Notes: generated from the letters alone by a model not told the origin. DNA of 64,000 nt from Astropecten irregularis (GCA_963971285.1 OZ020254.1:12958001-13022000); one strand, 5' to 3'. Positions 12,201-27,200 are shown, numbered from the stretch's first letter. Program-made: numbers and translations.

Positions 12201-15200
12201 GAAAAGAAATCGATATGATCCACATATGTATGTACACGTGTACACTACTACATGTACACGTGGCCTTAATTATCACGCCATCTGAAACCAACAAGTTGGA
12301 TTCAGTTCAATCTGAACCGAGAGCAGACTTCAATTAAGTACGACAAGAAAGCATACAATGTAGGCCATGTTAATAACTTGTTATTAACTCACTGCCCTAC
12401 GGTACCAAACAGCTCAGTCTTGAAAAAATGGGAGACTTTTGGAGCGGGCTGGCGATAGAGGGCAGCAATTAATTAACAACCGTGAAAACTTTTGTACACG
12501 CTTTAAAGTACGGCGATTGTCCCAAAAACTCTCAAAAAAACACAGGAAAATGATGTGAACATTAAATTTCACATTGCCGCCCACCCCAATTTTAATGTAC
12601 GAAAACACAATTAACGTGAGGTGAAATTCTTATGTTTGGCGAGGAATTATGTGCTAGGTCTCACTTGCCAAAGTAAAAACCTTGTGCACAAAACAATACA
12701 GTCGACTCCCGTTATTACGAGGTCCGTCGGACTTTCACAAATTTGTCGTTGTAACCGGAACCTCGTTACAACCGGAGCGCAGTTTTCCGCCATTTTGTTG
12801 CGCCCAAGTTACGTGCTATATTTACACTAGCCCCACACATAGGGCTGTGAATGGCGACCAGGCTGAGAGACAGATTTTAAAAAAGAGCCATCACAGCCCT
12901 ATGTGTGGGGCTATATTTACACGTGCGTCTTGTAATTGTGTAACGCACGTGGGGACTCATGAAAACATGATGAATAAATGAAATAAATAATACTGCTTCA
13001 AGAGTATAATAATTGACGACCTGAATCGGAAGTAGACGGCATCAACTGATGTGAAGAATCGCTGTGAAGAATCACGGACGTCCGTAAGTACGTCACTCGC
13101 ACAAATCGTGCCGAGTGACTTCGCTTCCGGTTTTTATTTGTTATAATAAGTCAAGAGAGGGCGCTATAATATTACATTAAAAAGGGGAATATAATTTTTT
13201 ACGCTTCTGATTATTTATTATTATTTTTGGCGTCACATGATTTCTGTGGGAAAATTCAATTATTTATTAAACCTGTTTTTTTTTACCAGCATGGCACTGC
13301 TCTCCCAATTACAAGCCATGGTTTTAGCGGGGTCAGGCGATAAAACAGATCAGTTTCATCGGCGTTAAAGATGTCCGCGATCCCCCAGACAGCCGCAGAT
13401 GACCCGTAGGCCTACCGTACGACGTCCGCTGAACATTTTATCGATCACCCTTTTTCAAAAGACGGGGTGCGATTTTTGAAATATATTTTTAATAACCACA
13501 ACGGACGACAATTTGGAGCAATTACACCCCACCGCTGCTGATGTTCCAGCAGCAACGCTTTTTAAATCTCTTCTTACAAAGCTAAGTTACGCTGATTATC
13601 CCCATTGTCCGTTTACAATGCCTACTCAGCGGCATGGCGCCCCAGTCATGAACCAAGTCCGGCTAAGGAAACCGCAGCGGGGGGGGGGATTAGTGACTTG
13701 ACATGCATGGCTCTGCGTTCGCTAATTCACGCCATCCCATTGAATAGATTTAAGATCGGCACACTCGTGAAGCTACGTCGCCAGAATTGGAACTTGAAAG
13801 ATCGCCGACAAAAGGTTTGAAAAGATGTCGTTGTAAATGGATTGAGAACAATGTTTTTGCTCGCATTTGGTCAGCCAAAGTCGTCGTTATACCCGGAATC
13901 TCGTAATGCCCGTGCTCGTAATAACCAAATATTTCCCCATAGTAATGTGCACAAATTGATCGGGACTGGGGAAATATGCTCGCTAAATCCGGGTTGTCGT
14001 TATTTCCGAGCTCGTAGTAACGGGAGTCGACTGTACAATTTTTGCTGTCGGCCACCATGATCATTTGCAACTTGCCCTTTTGATGGCCAATCTAAACAGA
14101 TTCTGCATTTGTTTGTTCTGGGGAACTCATGTCCCCATTCCCCAACGCCACCACAACCAGACAATGCTGTAAGAATGCGACACTTAAATAAAGTATTTGT
14201 CAAAGGACACTTCTATACTTCTTACAGTTTATTTACACTGGGAATAAAAAGGGGAGAGAACGCTGGTCTCCCATGATTTATATTACGCAAAAGAAAATAT
14301 ATTAAAATTAATTTAAGCTATTAAGTTATTATTCAAAGTTGTTATAATCGATGTTATTAATCCTCCTTCAGGATACTTATTATAAAACAACCAAGTCTAC
14401 ACAATTGTATAGAAAACAAAATAATAAATCAATTTATCAGAATGCAATTGCAATTTCTATATCAGAAATTCAAAAAAAGAAGAAAATCTTTATACTTAAT
14501 TTTCTCCGACGCTGTCGACTTGACAGTTTTTAAAAAAAAAAGAACAAATCAACAAAATAAATACAAAGATCAATTTTACATTCCTTAGTTTGGTGATATA
14601 GTGGCAAATATACACTTGGCAGAGAGCAGTCCCTTCTCTTCTGGTTTACAGTTCAGATATGGGGGGACAAGTTCGTCTATCGTCCGCCAACTTCAGGTTT
14701 CCGTAAACCCCAGGGATGTCTAAGAGATTGCGTTGTATATTTCTGCATCACCACTCTGAGGCCATCTAAACATTTTAAAATACAATAATAATCTTCAAAA
14801 TACTACGAAGATTATTCACTTACAAAATTACATTAGTATGACTTCCAATTTATGGGTGAGCCTCCTACAATCCTTAAGTAGGATACAAACATAAACACTC
14901 TTTTTTTTGTCATATAATGAATTAAACAAGGGCTTACAATATGATCATCTCTAGCAAATATTGGTGTAAAATCAATTGAATACAATGATATAATCATTAA
15001 TAATATTATACAAAGAAAATGACACTTACGAGTTCTTCTCGAAATTGGTGCTTATAGGTTGAGGACTGTTCCTTCCTGGCCCGACTTGACACAATATAGG
15101 CAATGTACCTTAGCCCTGAAAGACTAGGGGCAAGATCTTATTCTGCTGCCTTAAAACACCTGAATTTGTGTTTTCTGTCTGGCAAAACTGCCTTTAGGAA

Positions 15201-18200
15201 ACTGCCAGTGGCCAACTTCTTCTCTTTGGAGCAACGTTCACTTAACAGACAACAACCTCTCTAATCAATATCATGTCATGATCTACACACACACACATAC
15301 ACATATCACATATAACCATGTACATGTACATGTACATGTACATGCACATTAAGCAAGAAATCTAAATAAATTTGCATATAAGACAGAGAACACAATCACT
15401 GGCCCATTACTGACTTGGGAGTCCCAACTACACCATGCACAATACAAAAGAAGGTTGAGTAAAGGGGGCCTGGTAACACCAGGGGTGTAGATATCCCAAA
15501 AAAGAACAATAAGGAAGAAGACTCATGGCCTGATCGATTGAACCTAGGGGGGGAATATAAATTAGGTGAACAAGGATTCGGTTGGAGGGACTGAATAATT
15601 ACAGTAAAAACACACGTAACAATGTAAGTGGTTTAAGACAGACACACAGAAAAGACATTTGGACATGTAGGTGGAGGCAAAGCCATGTCTCACCAAGGTG
15701 AGCAGCCACCCGAAAAAAAGAATACAAAAAAAAAAGGGAATTTCTGACATTTACTCCTTCCTTTTTGAGAAAATGTTTCACATTTTCCGATAAATCACAA
15801 CTATTTACATGTACACATCTTAAAATTTTACACTGCTCGACTTAGATAATCTGCTCCTATGTTTTCTGATCCCTTAATCGCAACAATGTGAATATTGTAT
15901 GGTTGCAGGGCGAGTGCCCATCTCATTATTCTTGAATTGACAACTTTGGCCTTTTGCATGTATGCTAAAGGTTGATGATCTGTTTCAATACTGAATGTTT
16001 TTCCATACAAGTATTGCTGAAATTTCTGAACTCCCCACACTAATGCAAGACACTCTTTTTCGATTGTTGAATAGTTACATTCACGTGATAACAACTTTCG
16101 GCTTGCATAAGCAATAGGAAATTTGTTTCCATCATATTCTTGTAGGAGTATAGCACCTATACATTTCTCAGATGCATCTGTACGTAGTATGAATGATTGG
16201 TCAAGATTGGGAAGATGCAGGATAGGAGGTGATACAAGAGTTTTCTTCAGTGCATCAAAAGCAAGTTGTTGACTAGATCCCCAATCAATCTTGTTAGGTT
16301 CCTTATTTTTGGTCTTATCAGTCAATGGAGCAGCAATGGCTGCATAGTTTGGAATGAATTTTCTGTAATATCCCGAAAGACCTAGGAATGAGCGCAATTG
16401 CTTCTTTGTTTTTGGTATTGGTGCATTTTTCACTTTGTCAATTTTGTCTAACTGAGGGGCTACCTTCCCCTGACCTATAATGTGTCCAAGAAAGTCTATG
16501 CTTTGATTTCCTATGGAACATTTGCTGGGTCGAGCCGCAAGTGATGATCGCCTTAATCGTAGTAGAAGTTTCGTTAAAATATCGATGTGTTCCTCCCATG
16601 ACTGTGTGTGGATAAGAATGTCATCAATATAATTATCAACATGATCTAGATCTGCAAGCAAGGTTCGCATAATTCGACTAAATGTCGCTGGAGCATTTAC
16701 AAGTCCAAAAGGCATGACTTTGAATTGAAATAGGCCAACTGGTGTAATGAAGGCAGTTTTAGGTTTTGCTTCTGGTGCCATGGGAATTTGCCAATAGCCT
16801 TTGCTCAGGTCAATTTTTGAGAAGTAGTGTTTATTTGCTAATTTGGCAAAAATCTTATCTGGATTAGGGATTGGTTCACAGTCAAAAATCGTGAGTTTGT
16901 TCAATTTACGAAAATCTATGCAGAAACGATTTGTACCATCTGGTTTTTTAACCAGTACAATTGGAGACGAATAGGGTGAATCTGATTTCTCAATGACATC
17001 CATATTCATCATAGTTTGTATTTCAGTTTTTATTGTCTCAGTCAATGCATAAGGAGTTGGATAAGGTTTACTATGGATAGGCTCATTAGACCTTAAGTTA
17101 ATGTCATGGGTACCAAGATTAGTAACATTGGGAATATCAGTCATGACATCACGGAAATTTCCCAGAAGTCTTTTTACTTCTTTGATTTGATCATCAGAAA
17201 GATCAGAACTAATGCTTACATCATCAATGGTCTCTTTTGACCCAAAAGGAAGACAAACAATGTCATTTCCTAAGTTTGATTCTGTGGCTGCATCATCAAA
17301 TTCACATTCTATTACTGATACTGTGGCACATTCTAGAATAGTAGTGACGTCATCTTTTTCTGCAAGATAGTGAGCTTGGATATCAGTGGGTTGTACATCT
17401 AATGTTGGGCTACGACTAATGTACAGTTTCAGGAGATTGGCATGGAAGATTTTGGTTTTATCCCCCAGCTTGATTTTGTAGTCATAAGGGCTGACTTTCT
17501 CTACAACTTCAAAAGGACCTTTCCATTGAAGTAGAAGTTTGCTTTTTTCTGTAGGCAAGAGAAGGAGAACATTATCACCAGGTTTGAAAGTTCGCATGCG
17601 TGCTTTTCTGTCATAGTAGCGTTTTTGTTGTTCAGTGGATTTTCTTAGTTCTTCCTGAGCAAGTTTACATGTCTCTTCAATTCGATTTCTCAAGTCTATG
17701 ATATATTCAAAGGTAGTGCGAGTTTCATCATTTGGAGTATTTTCCCCAGTCCATAGTTCTTTCAAAACAGCCATTGGGCCTCGGACAGCACGTCCATATA
17801 ACAGTTCAAAGGGTGCGAATCCAGTACTCGACTGAGGTGTCTCACGATAGGCAAAAAGTAATGGACCTAAGTACCGGTCCCAATCACGTGGTTTTTCTGC
17901 ACAAAGTCGCTTGAGCATTTTCTTCATTGTCCCATTAAATCTTTCAACTAAACCATTGCATGCTGGATGATATGGGGTCGTTGTGAGTTGCTTTATTGAT
18001 AGGATTCTGCTAATTTCTCTCATGAGTCCTGATGTGAATTGTGAACCTTGATCAGTGAGAATTTCATTGGGAATACCCACACGCGTGAAAATGTCGACTA
18101 GGGCCTCGGCTACACGAGTGGTCTCAATGCTCCGCAAGGGTATTGCTTCCGGATACCTAGTTGCATAGTCTACAAGTGTTAATATGTATCGGTTTCCCCT

Positions 18201-21200
18201 TTCAGAAATTGGTGAGATGGGTCCAACTATATCAATGGCTACCCGTTGAAATGGTGTATCAATTAATGGCATTGTTCCTAACGGTATTTTAGTTACCCGT
18301 CCCTTAGGTGTAGTACGTTGACACAAGTCACAAGAACGACAATATCTGACTACATCTGCTTGAACTCCAGGCCAATAGAAATTGCTAAGTACCTTTTCTA
18401 CGGTCTTTTGAGAACCCTGGTGTCCACCTAGGATAGATTCATGTGCAATTTGCATGACATATTTGCGAAATTTGTCTGGGACTACGAGCTGAATATTCTG
18501 CTGTCCAAAGTCAATCTTTGGGGACTTGAATTCTCGGTAAAGTATGTCATCCTTTACAAAAAATTTGGAGGTTGCCCCATATTTTGTTTGTTTTGGATTT
18601 TCATCAAGTACCAATTCATGAATTCGCTGAAGTGATGGGTCACTTTTCTGTTCTTCTCTCAGTTTGTTCTGATTAATATCAGGCAACATATTAGGAACTT
18701 TCAGTTTTGGGAGTGGTTTTTCACTCTGCTTTACCTGTGCCCTGGTTAAGACAGCACCCATTTGTTCTTTATGAGTTTCTTTGTTTTCCACATTACTCAC
18801 ATGTGGCTGTGAAGAACTAACAGCCTGATTTGGATGAAGTTTCCAGGTGGGTTCAGGATTATCTGGTTCTCTAGCATCTGGAATGTTACCAATTATCAAA
18901 TCGTACACAGGGTTAGTCATACATAATGCATCAATCTCTCCTATGTAATACGGTGTATCTACCTTAATCTTTGCTACCTGAGCCTTCCTAATTGTACCAT
19001 CTACAAGAATACATTGTTTAACTAGTCCAGTTAATTGCTCATCAGCTACTAATTTACGTCTGACTACTACTCCGCTACATCCACTGTCACGTAATACTTT
19101 TACCACTGTTTCATTCACCTTACCATCAGAGACAGGCATGCAATTTGGGTTTTTATCCCGACATGCAGCACTCATGACAGGAAGTGAATGTCCACAAGAA
19201 AGCATTATGTAACCATCTTTTCACATGTATGACTACAGCTATGTGAGGTCATCATACAGGCAATTGTTTCTGGTTTTTGTTCTGTGTTATTCATTTCACT
19301 GGCATTAGTTGGCATGGTTGTGTTAGACATATCAACATCAGAGGAGTCAATAGTAAAACCTGTTAAGGCAGAGGCAATAACATTTGCAATTTTTGTCGCA
19401 GATGCACTCTTAGCTCTACAATCTCGTGCAATATGACCAGGTTTGTTACAAAAGAAACAAGTCCTATCTGTACTTCTGGATCGATCATAAAAGGTATTGG
19501 GTTTACTCTGTGGTCTATGAAAACTCGTTTCAGGTTTAACCTGATGTTTCATTTTGGATTGCATTTTATAATTTGGCTGACTTCGTCTCTCAGTTGATTG
19601 TGTGTTAAACCCCCTGTGAGCTTCACAATACTGTTCTGCTATTTTAGCCATTTCATCAGCAGTACTGGGTGTTCTTTCCTTTAGAAAAATTGCCAAATTC
19701 GGATCAACGCTGTTCATGAACTGTTCACGCAACAAAAGATCTTTCAGTGCTTCATATGATTTCTCACATTTCTCAAGTTCAACCCATCGCGTGAGCCAAT
19801 TGTCTAACCTAGCCACAAATTGAGGGGCACTTTCGTCACGTTCTGGTTTTGCACTTCTAAATTTTTGTTTAAAGCCTTGTGCAGTCAAGTGAAACCGTTT
19901 AAGCAAGGCATCTTTCAAAGTGGGGTAAGATTGAGCTTCATCATATGTCAAACGAGAATAAACTTCTAGTGCTTTGCCTTTTAACAATGCACTAAGATTC
20001 AATGCCCAACTGTTTTCATCCCAGTGTTGACATTTAGCATAACGTTCAAAACGTTGTAAGTATGCATCAATATTATCATGTGTATCATCAAATGGTGGCA
20101 ATTTTGGACTGCGTGCAATTGGGATATTTGGGTGACCACCCTTAGCAGAATGTGCAGCTGATGTGTTTTCTTTCTTTTCTTCGAGACGCAATTGAATTTC
20201 AAGTCTATCAGTATTCTCTTTTCTAAGTGTTTCAATTCGCAACTGCATTTCAAGATTCTCAAATTCAGAACGTTTGAGTTCGCGTTGGTAAGCTCGTTCA
20301 TCTCGCACATTTTGGTTTTTTTCATCACGTTCTTGACGGAGAAAGTCCAACAAATCTTTCCCTGTCAGACCACATGCTTCAGAAATACCTCTCACTTTTT
20401 CCAATTCTTCATCCATCTCACACTTACACTTACTCGTTAGCCACGGACGGTATATGAATGGAAGATATCTGGTTTGGGTTGTCAAGTTCGGGCAAGGGAT
20501 GGAACAACTCTCAACCTGTAAAAATAAAAGCAAAATTGTGAGTAACAAGGTATATAACATTACACTTCCGTTACATAGTTTCAAAGAATCTTATGGAATA
20601 ATATTTTTTTTTAAAAATTACTTTAATTTGGTCCTTTCCCAATTTAAAATGTCGCAATCTTGGGTTCAGTTTTGTTTTTCAATCTCCCGGACAAGCCCCC
20701 ATTGTAAGAATGCGACACTTAAATAAAGTATTTGTCAAAGGACACTTCTATACTTCTTACAGTTTATTTACACTGGGAATAAAAAGGGGAGAGAACGCTG
20801 GTCTCCCATGATTTATATTACGCAAAAATAAATAAAATAAAATTAATTTAAGCTATTAAGTTATTATTCAAAGTTGTTATAATCGATGTTATTAATCCTC
20901 CTTCAGGATACTTATTATAAAACAACCAAGTCTACACAATTGTATAGAAAACAAAATAATAAATCAATTTATCAGAATGCAATTGCAATTTCTATATCAG
21001 AAATTCAAAAAAAAAAGAAAATCTTTATACTTAATTTTCTCCGACGCTGTCGACTTGACAGTTTTTAAAAAAAAAAGAACAAATCAACAAAATAAATACA
21101 AAGATCAATTTTACATTCCTTAGTTTGGTGATATAGTGGCAAATATACACTTGGCAGAGAGCAGTCCCTTCTCTTCTGGTTTACAGTTCAGATATGGGGG

Positions 21201-24200
21201 GACAAGTTCGTCTATCGTCCGCCAACTTCAGGTTTCCGTAAACCCCAGGGATGTCTAAGAGATTGCGTTGTATATTTCTGCATCACCACTCTGAGGCCAT
21301 CTAAACATTTTAAAATACAATAATAATCTTCAAAATACTACGAAGATTATTCACTTACAAAATTACATTAGTATGACTTCCAATTTATGGGTGAGCCTCC
21401 TACAATCCTTAAGTAGGATACAAACATAAACACTCTTTTTTTTGTCATATAATGAATTAAACAAGGGCTTACAATATGATCATCTCTAGCAAATATTGGT
21501 GTAAAATCAATTGAATACAATGATATAATCATTAATAATATTATACAAAGAAAATGACACTTACGAGTTCTTCTCGAAATTGGTGCTTATAGGTTGAGGA
21601 CTGTTCCTTCCTGGCCCGACTTGACACAATATAGGCAATGTACCTTAGCCCTGAAAGACTAGGGGCAAGATCTTATTCTGCTGCCTTAAAACACCTGAAT
21701 TTGTGTTTTCTGTCTGGCAAAACTGCCTTTAGGAAACTGCCAGTGGCCAACTTCTTCTCTTTGGAGCAACGTTCACTTAACAGACAACAACCTCTCTAAT
21801 CAATATCATGTCATGATCTACACACACACACATACACATATCACATATAACCATGTACATGTACATGTACATGTACATGCACATTAAGCAAGAAATCTAA
21901 ATAAATTTGCATATAAGACAGAGAACACAATCACTGGCCCATTACTGACTTGGGAGTCCCAACTACACCATGCACAATACAAAAGAAGGTTGAGTAAAGG
22001 GGGCCTGGTAACACCAGGGGTGTAGATATCCCAAAAAAGAACAATAAGGAAGAAGACTCATGGCCTGATCGATTGAACCTAGGGGGGGAATATAAATTAG
22101 GTGAACAAGGATTCGGTTGGAGGGACTGAATAATTACAGTAAAAACACACGTAACAATGTAAGTGGTTTAAGACAGACACACAGAAAAGACATTTGGACA
22201 TGTAGGTGGAGGCAAAGCCATGTCTCACCAAGGTGAGCAGCCACCCGAAAAAAAGAATACAAAAAAAAAAGGGAATTTCTGACAAATGCACAGAATACAT
22301 ACATGTATATGTACTAGGCATTTTCAAGCACTTATTTTACGCTGGTTGTGTTTATGACGAATATTCGTGCACGAAAGCAATGACAACAAACACGACACAC
22401 TTTTCCCCGAGAACAGTGAAGGGCGCCCTCTTGAGGTTAACGATGATTAGTCAAAAGTCTCCCATTACCGATAGTCAGAGTCTTGGGCGATTACGAAATG
22501 GAGGCTCAGGCTCCAGCTCTGACATCCATGTGCTGAAAATATAGGTTACAAGTGTATTTTCAATAAAGGTAGTATCATACATGTACTTTGGTAAGAAACC
22601 AAAACAGAAACGTTCACAGATTTACCTACATATACATACATGAACAACTTACAGGGAATGAAGATGGTGGTGGTAGAAACCTACCATTATAATTTTTCCG
22701 CCTGAAATGGTGTATTTATCCAGAAATTAGTCAAACAACGATCGAAAATCTGTTTGATCTTTTAAAAGATAAAAAAGAGTACACTACAGACTTAAGAAAT
22801 ACTGTGGCCGTGTTTCATGATTTTCTCAAAAAGTGGGCACTGTTTGGGACTGAAATTGTCATAGATGACTACATGTTACTGTATCTTCCTTGATATTTTT
22901 GCCCATGAATCTGTACTTCTTTGACAAAAACCAAAGTATGATACTACCTTTAAATGTGCTTTTTCAGAACAAATTTTTTTTTTAACTGAAATTCAAAGTC
23001 TGACAAAATGAAAACTGCAAAAAGGAGTTTTTGATTTGTGATATGATAATTTAGCCCATCATATGCGATATATTAGATTTGGCAGATGCAGTCGACCTCC
23101 TGTTGTTCCATTACTGGCATCCTGTGGTTCAGCTGACCCCAGACTGGCATGACTGCTTGCCCAATTATGACTCTTGGATAGGCCTATATCTAGCCTGCCT
23201 AGGCTCAAGTAGGTACACACTAAACGTGTGTAGAGATGTACCGTACATGCTGTAGGTCACAAACTTGTGAAAATCTGAAGAATCATCTAGTGAGGCATAA
23301 ATAATATGAGAAGAGACTGTGTGCAGACTCCAGAATTATCTCACAGATTCTAGATGATCTCCCTTGCAGAAGTTAATCCAGGCCTAGACTAGCTATATTC
23401 TTCTTAGGTTTTCATGCTTTTTGCTTAGTCAATCTTAACAGCACTTGTCTAATCTTACATACATGTGCTGCGCATGTGTGGCAGCCCACTGGTTGAATAC
23501 TATACAGTGTGTATAACCAAAAAAACGCAATGGATTTAAATTTATATTTGTGAAGATTGTGTTAGCTGTACAGCAAAGTGAGTAGTATCATGTTAAAGCC
23601 ACATTTCTCCTCTTTCCAATGATGTTTTTTATTCATACACGGTCACGGATGGCTGAGTAATCATTCTTTTTCTACAATGGGTCAGAATGGACTTGGGACC
23701 AAGTTTTCCACACGGCTTAGAGCATCAAACACATCAATGATTCTTTGTTAGTTTTACAATATCAAAGTGATACTACTCACTTTGCTGTACAGCTAACACA
23801 TTTACACAATCTTCGCAAATTTGAATTTGTTTTTTTTTATACAAACTGTATATAAGCCACTATTGAAAACATGGACAAAGGTGGCCAGACATGTCCATGA
23901 TCAACGCCTTCTCTGAAAAAGTATCAAAATAATGCCGCAACAAAATACAATTTACATGTGTACTATATCTAGTGCAATACTGCACTTACTGTAGCATCTG
24001 GCAGCTTGTGTCTGGTGATAAAAAGGGCCAGAAATAAAATACCTTTACATGAAGAAGATTTAGCAGTGCAGCTGGAGAAAAAAAAAACGCAAAATAAAGC
24101 AGAGCAAAAAAAACATGCATATGTGCACAGACCTGTGAAGAAAATGCAACAAGCCTGTCACTTCTGAATTTAAGACAATTATTAGTTTTTATTACAGGAA

Positions 24201-27200
24201 AATTTACCTTTTAACCTACAGAAAAAAGCCACAGTTTTATGTACAGGTTTGTAGAAAAAATAAAATCCTGACCAGGTGGATGCAGGCTGTCCTGACAATC
24301 AAATTCAATGCAATTTCTGAATCAACTACAAATCATTTAGCTATACAAGGGCCAGACGTTTCGATCCTAGCAGGATATTTATTGAAGGCTGGATGACAAG
24401 AGGAATACATCCTCTGTGAAGTGAAGATGAAGAACATATAATTAAAGCCATTATTTTGGCTGATGAGCAGTTTGCAACAGTTTATTATTTGTACAATTCC
24501 TTTAGCTCCAGTCCAGGGATATGATGAGTTCAGGGCAGTGGGGCCCAAGCTTTGTAGTCTGAGTATCACCCATTCTACTCCCTAGGTACAGTGTACAGTA
24601 TGAACATCTGATAGGCCTATACATACATGTACAATGTACATTCGTGCATGCAAATTTTATGCAACACAGCACATCAGCCAATCGGATCTGCTTTGAGAAC
24701 ATTTCCATTATGATCGTGACGGAGGATGTTTATTGTTCAATTTCGAGCGTCCGCGCGGCAGCAGCTACATGTATCTACAGGATAGACGCGCTCGCCAAAC
24801 GGTACGGTAGTAGATGCCCCCTGATTGGTCAAAACTTAGAGAGGTCAGTGCTGGGTTGGCTTGCATAATTAATCAGGAAATCTGCACGCATGTAATAGAT
24901 GCTTGCTCGCTGTACTGTATGTATGGCGAGTGTGTCTATCACATAGACTACAAGCTTTGTGGCCTGCTTGTAAATCTAGCTTTATTGTATTTAAAAGCCT
25001 TGTCCACTAACTGGAGGCAGGAGAATTGACCAACAAATATCCTTGACATTGTTTCCCGCTATACAGCTATTAAAAAGAATATCATACTTTGGTTTTTATC
25101 AAAGAAATACAGATTCATGGGCAAAGATATTAAGACAGATACAGTAACAGTCATCTGTGAACATTTCAGTCCCATACGGTGCCCACATTTTGAGAAAACA
25201 GTGAAAAACAACCATAATATTTCTTAAGCCTTTACTCTTTTATTTTTGATCTTTTAAAAGATCAAAAAGATTTTCGGTCGTTGTTAATTTTACTAATTTC
25301 TGGATAAATACACCATTTCAGGCGGTAAAATGTTAACGGTATGACATGTTTCTACCACCACCATCTTCATACCCTTTAAGTTATACGTAAATCTGGGAAC
25401 ATTTCTGTTTTGGTCTCTTACCAAAGTATGATACTACCTTTAAAGCTGGCTGGAATCTCCTGCCCATGCCGTGCACTAGTCACAGAGGCAATTACCATAG
25501 GAAATTGCCTCTACGCACATATATGCCCTTGTGCCAAGTAATGTACGTATGTAAGGCCTTTGAAGCTGGTTTCGTAGAAGTTGCCCTTGGATGTGAAAAT
25601 AGCCTCGCCCTCGAGTTCAAGACTTCAAGCTGAAGTTCAAGCATGTCAAGTCAAGGTTACAAAAAAAAAGGATACCTGGGTATATCTTTTGACTAAAAAT
25701 ATGGTACATGTATGTTTGCTATACATGTATTTCCTGTACGGAACATACCGTTTCATTTTCACGGTACTGCTAGTGGAACAAAATGTAAGCCCAACTTGAA
25801 AGCATCAAATGTGACTCAATTATTTATGTTCTAGTCATACATGTATGATTCAAGACCTGGATCCAAACTTTTTATGACTCAATTTCACGATGCACGTTAT
25901 CTGATAATGTGAAAATAGAACCCTCATTCATGTCATTGCTAAGCAAAGTTTGATGTCACAATTACAAACCACTATATGGTCACATTGACAGCTCAAAGTT
26001 GAGATTATTCTTAGTGTTTTGTGTTGAAATACATGACATGTACATGTACACACCTGAAGTCATATCTCTGTATTAAAGGTAGTATCATACTTTGGCAAGG
26101 AACCAAAACAGAAATGTTCATAGATTTACGTATAACTTTTAGGGTATGAAGATGGTGGTGGTAGCCTCGGAAACATACCGTTACAATTTTTCCGCCTGAA
26201 ATGCTGTATTTATCCAGAAACGAGTGCATGTAAAACAACAACTGAAAATCTTTTTGATCTTTCAAAAGATCAAAACTAAAAGAGAAAAGACTTAAGAAAT
26301 ACTGACATGGCTGTTTTTCACTGTTTTCTCAAAAAAGTGGGCACCGTATGGAACTGAAATTTTCACAGATGACTGTTACTGTATCTGTCTTGATATTATT
26401 TTGTGCCCATGAATCTGTATTTCTTTGATAAAACCAAAGTAAATCAAAAGGCCTACATTTGCTCTGCCCAATAAAATAATTGCTATGTAAAAAAGTGTAC
26501 AATTACGTGTATACTGACATGACTGAGAAGGAAACTTACATGTAAAACCATCAACATGCACAACTATAATGCATACATGTTCATATTCAGATATATGCAA
26601 AATTTGAAAAAGAAAATCATATTGATCAGGGAAGGCAGTAGTAATACAGTGATTCATGTAGGCTTTCTTTTAACTGACCAAGAAACTATGATTATAATAT
26701 GACTAATTTTGACTAATTTTTGAGAAATAAGGAAGCATCCTATTTTGACTTCAAAGGTCGAGTTTCGTACCCCAACATGATGGAGCAATACAAGTTGCTG
26801 TGGAAGTGTGGATAAGGTCCTGCATGAACTTAATATGCCTCTAAGAGGCCCTACTTTTGGTGAAAATCGTTCTTGAAAAAGAAATGAATTAAAGGGAGCA
26901 TATAGGATTTGCAAGGCCTCCAAAAAAACATTATTGAGTTTGAGACAGAAAATGGACTCAACAGTTCGTAAACAGTGCAAAATAACAAACAGCCACCATT
27001 GGAAATCTTGGTTCATCAGATGCTGGGGTTTTCAAGCAAAGCAAGATTTAGTGTCTTTTCCAAAGATCGTTCGTTCGAACGATTTTTGGAACAAATATAA
27101 AGTTAACTATTCTTCATGTTTTATAAGAAAAATCGAGTCGGGTTTTCGCTAGTTTCTTGTCACTCAGATGTCCAATTGAGCTCAAATTTTCACAGGTTTA

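Larger units (their letters stand above)
14168..22284 (-). mobile_element. Gmr1-like Ty3/gypsy LTR retrotransposon, looks whole
   Basis: This 8117-bp element lies on the minus strand inside the long rhotekin intron. It has two 1582-bp LTRs that begin and end TG...CA, a 5-bp target duplication AATGC at 14163-14167 and 22285-22289, a proline-type primer site, a purine tract, a gag frame and a pol frame. The pol order is protease, integrase, reverse transcriptase, RNase H. That places integrase upstream, as in the Gmr1 group first described from cod and also found in invertebrates. The LTRs differ at only about five positions by eye, so the insertion is very young. No break was noticed in gag or pol. 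It lies in the same direction as rhotekin. Confidence 0.93.

Noticed and set aside
14351-14533. Small frame inside the LTR, repeated at 20886-21068
   Set aside because: It occurs twice only because the LTR is duplicated; it has no domain.
20495-20584. Hydrophobic start of gag as a signal peptide or envelope-like leader
   Set aside because: The same bases make a T-rich splice-acceptor-like tract, and a capsid protein has no need of a signal peptide. MDEELEK is a better start.
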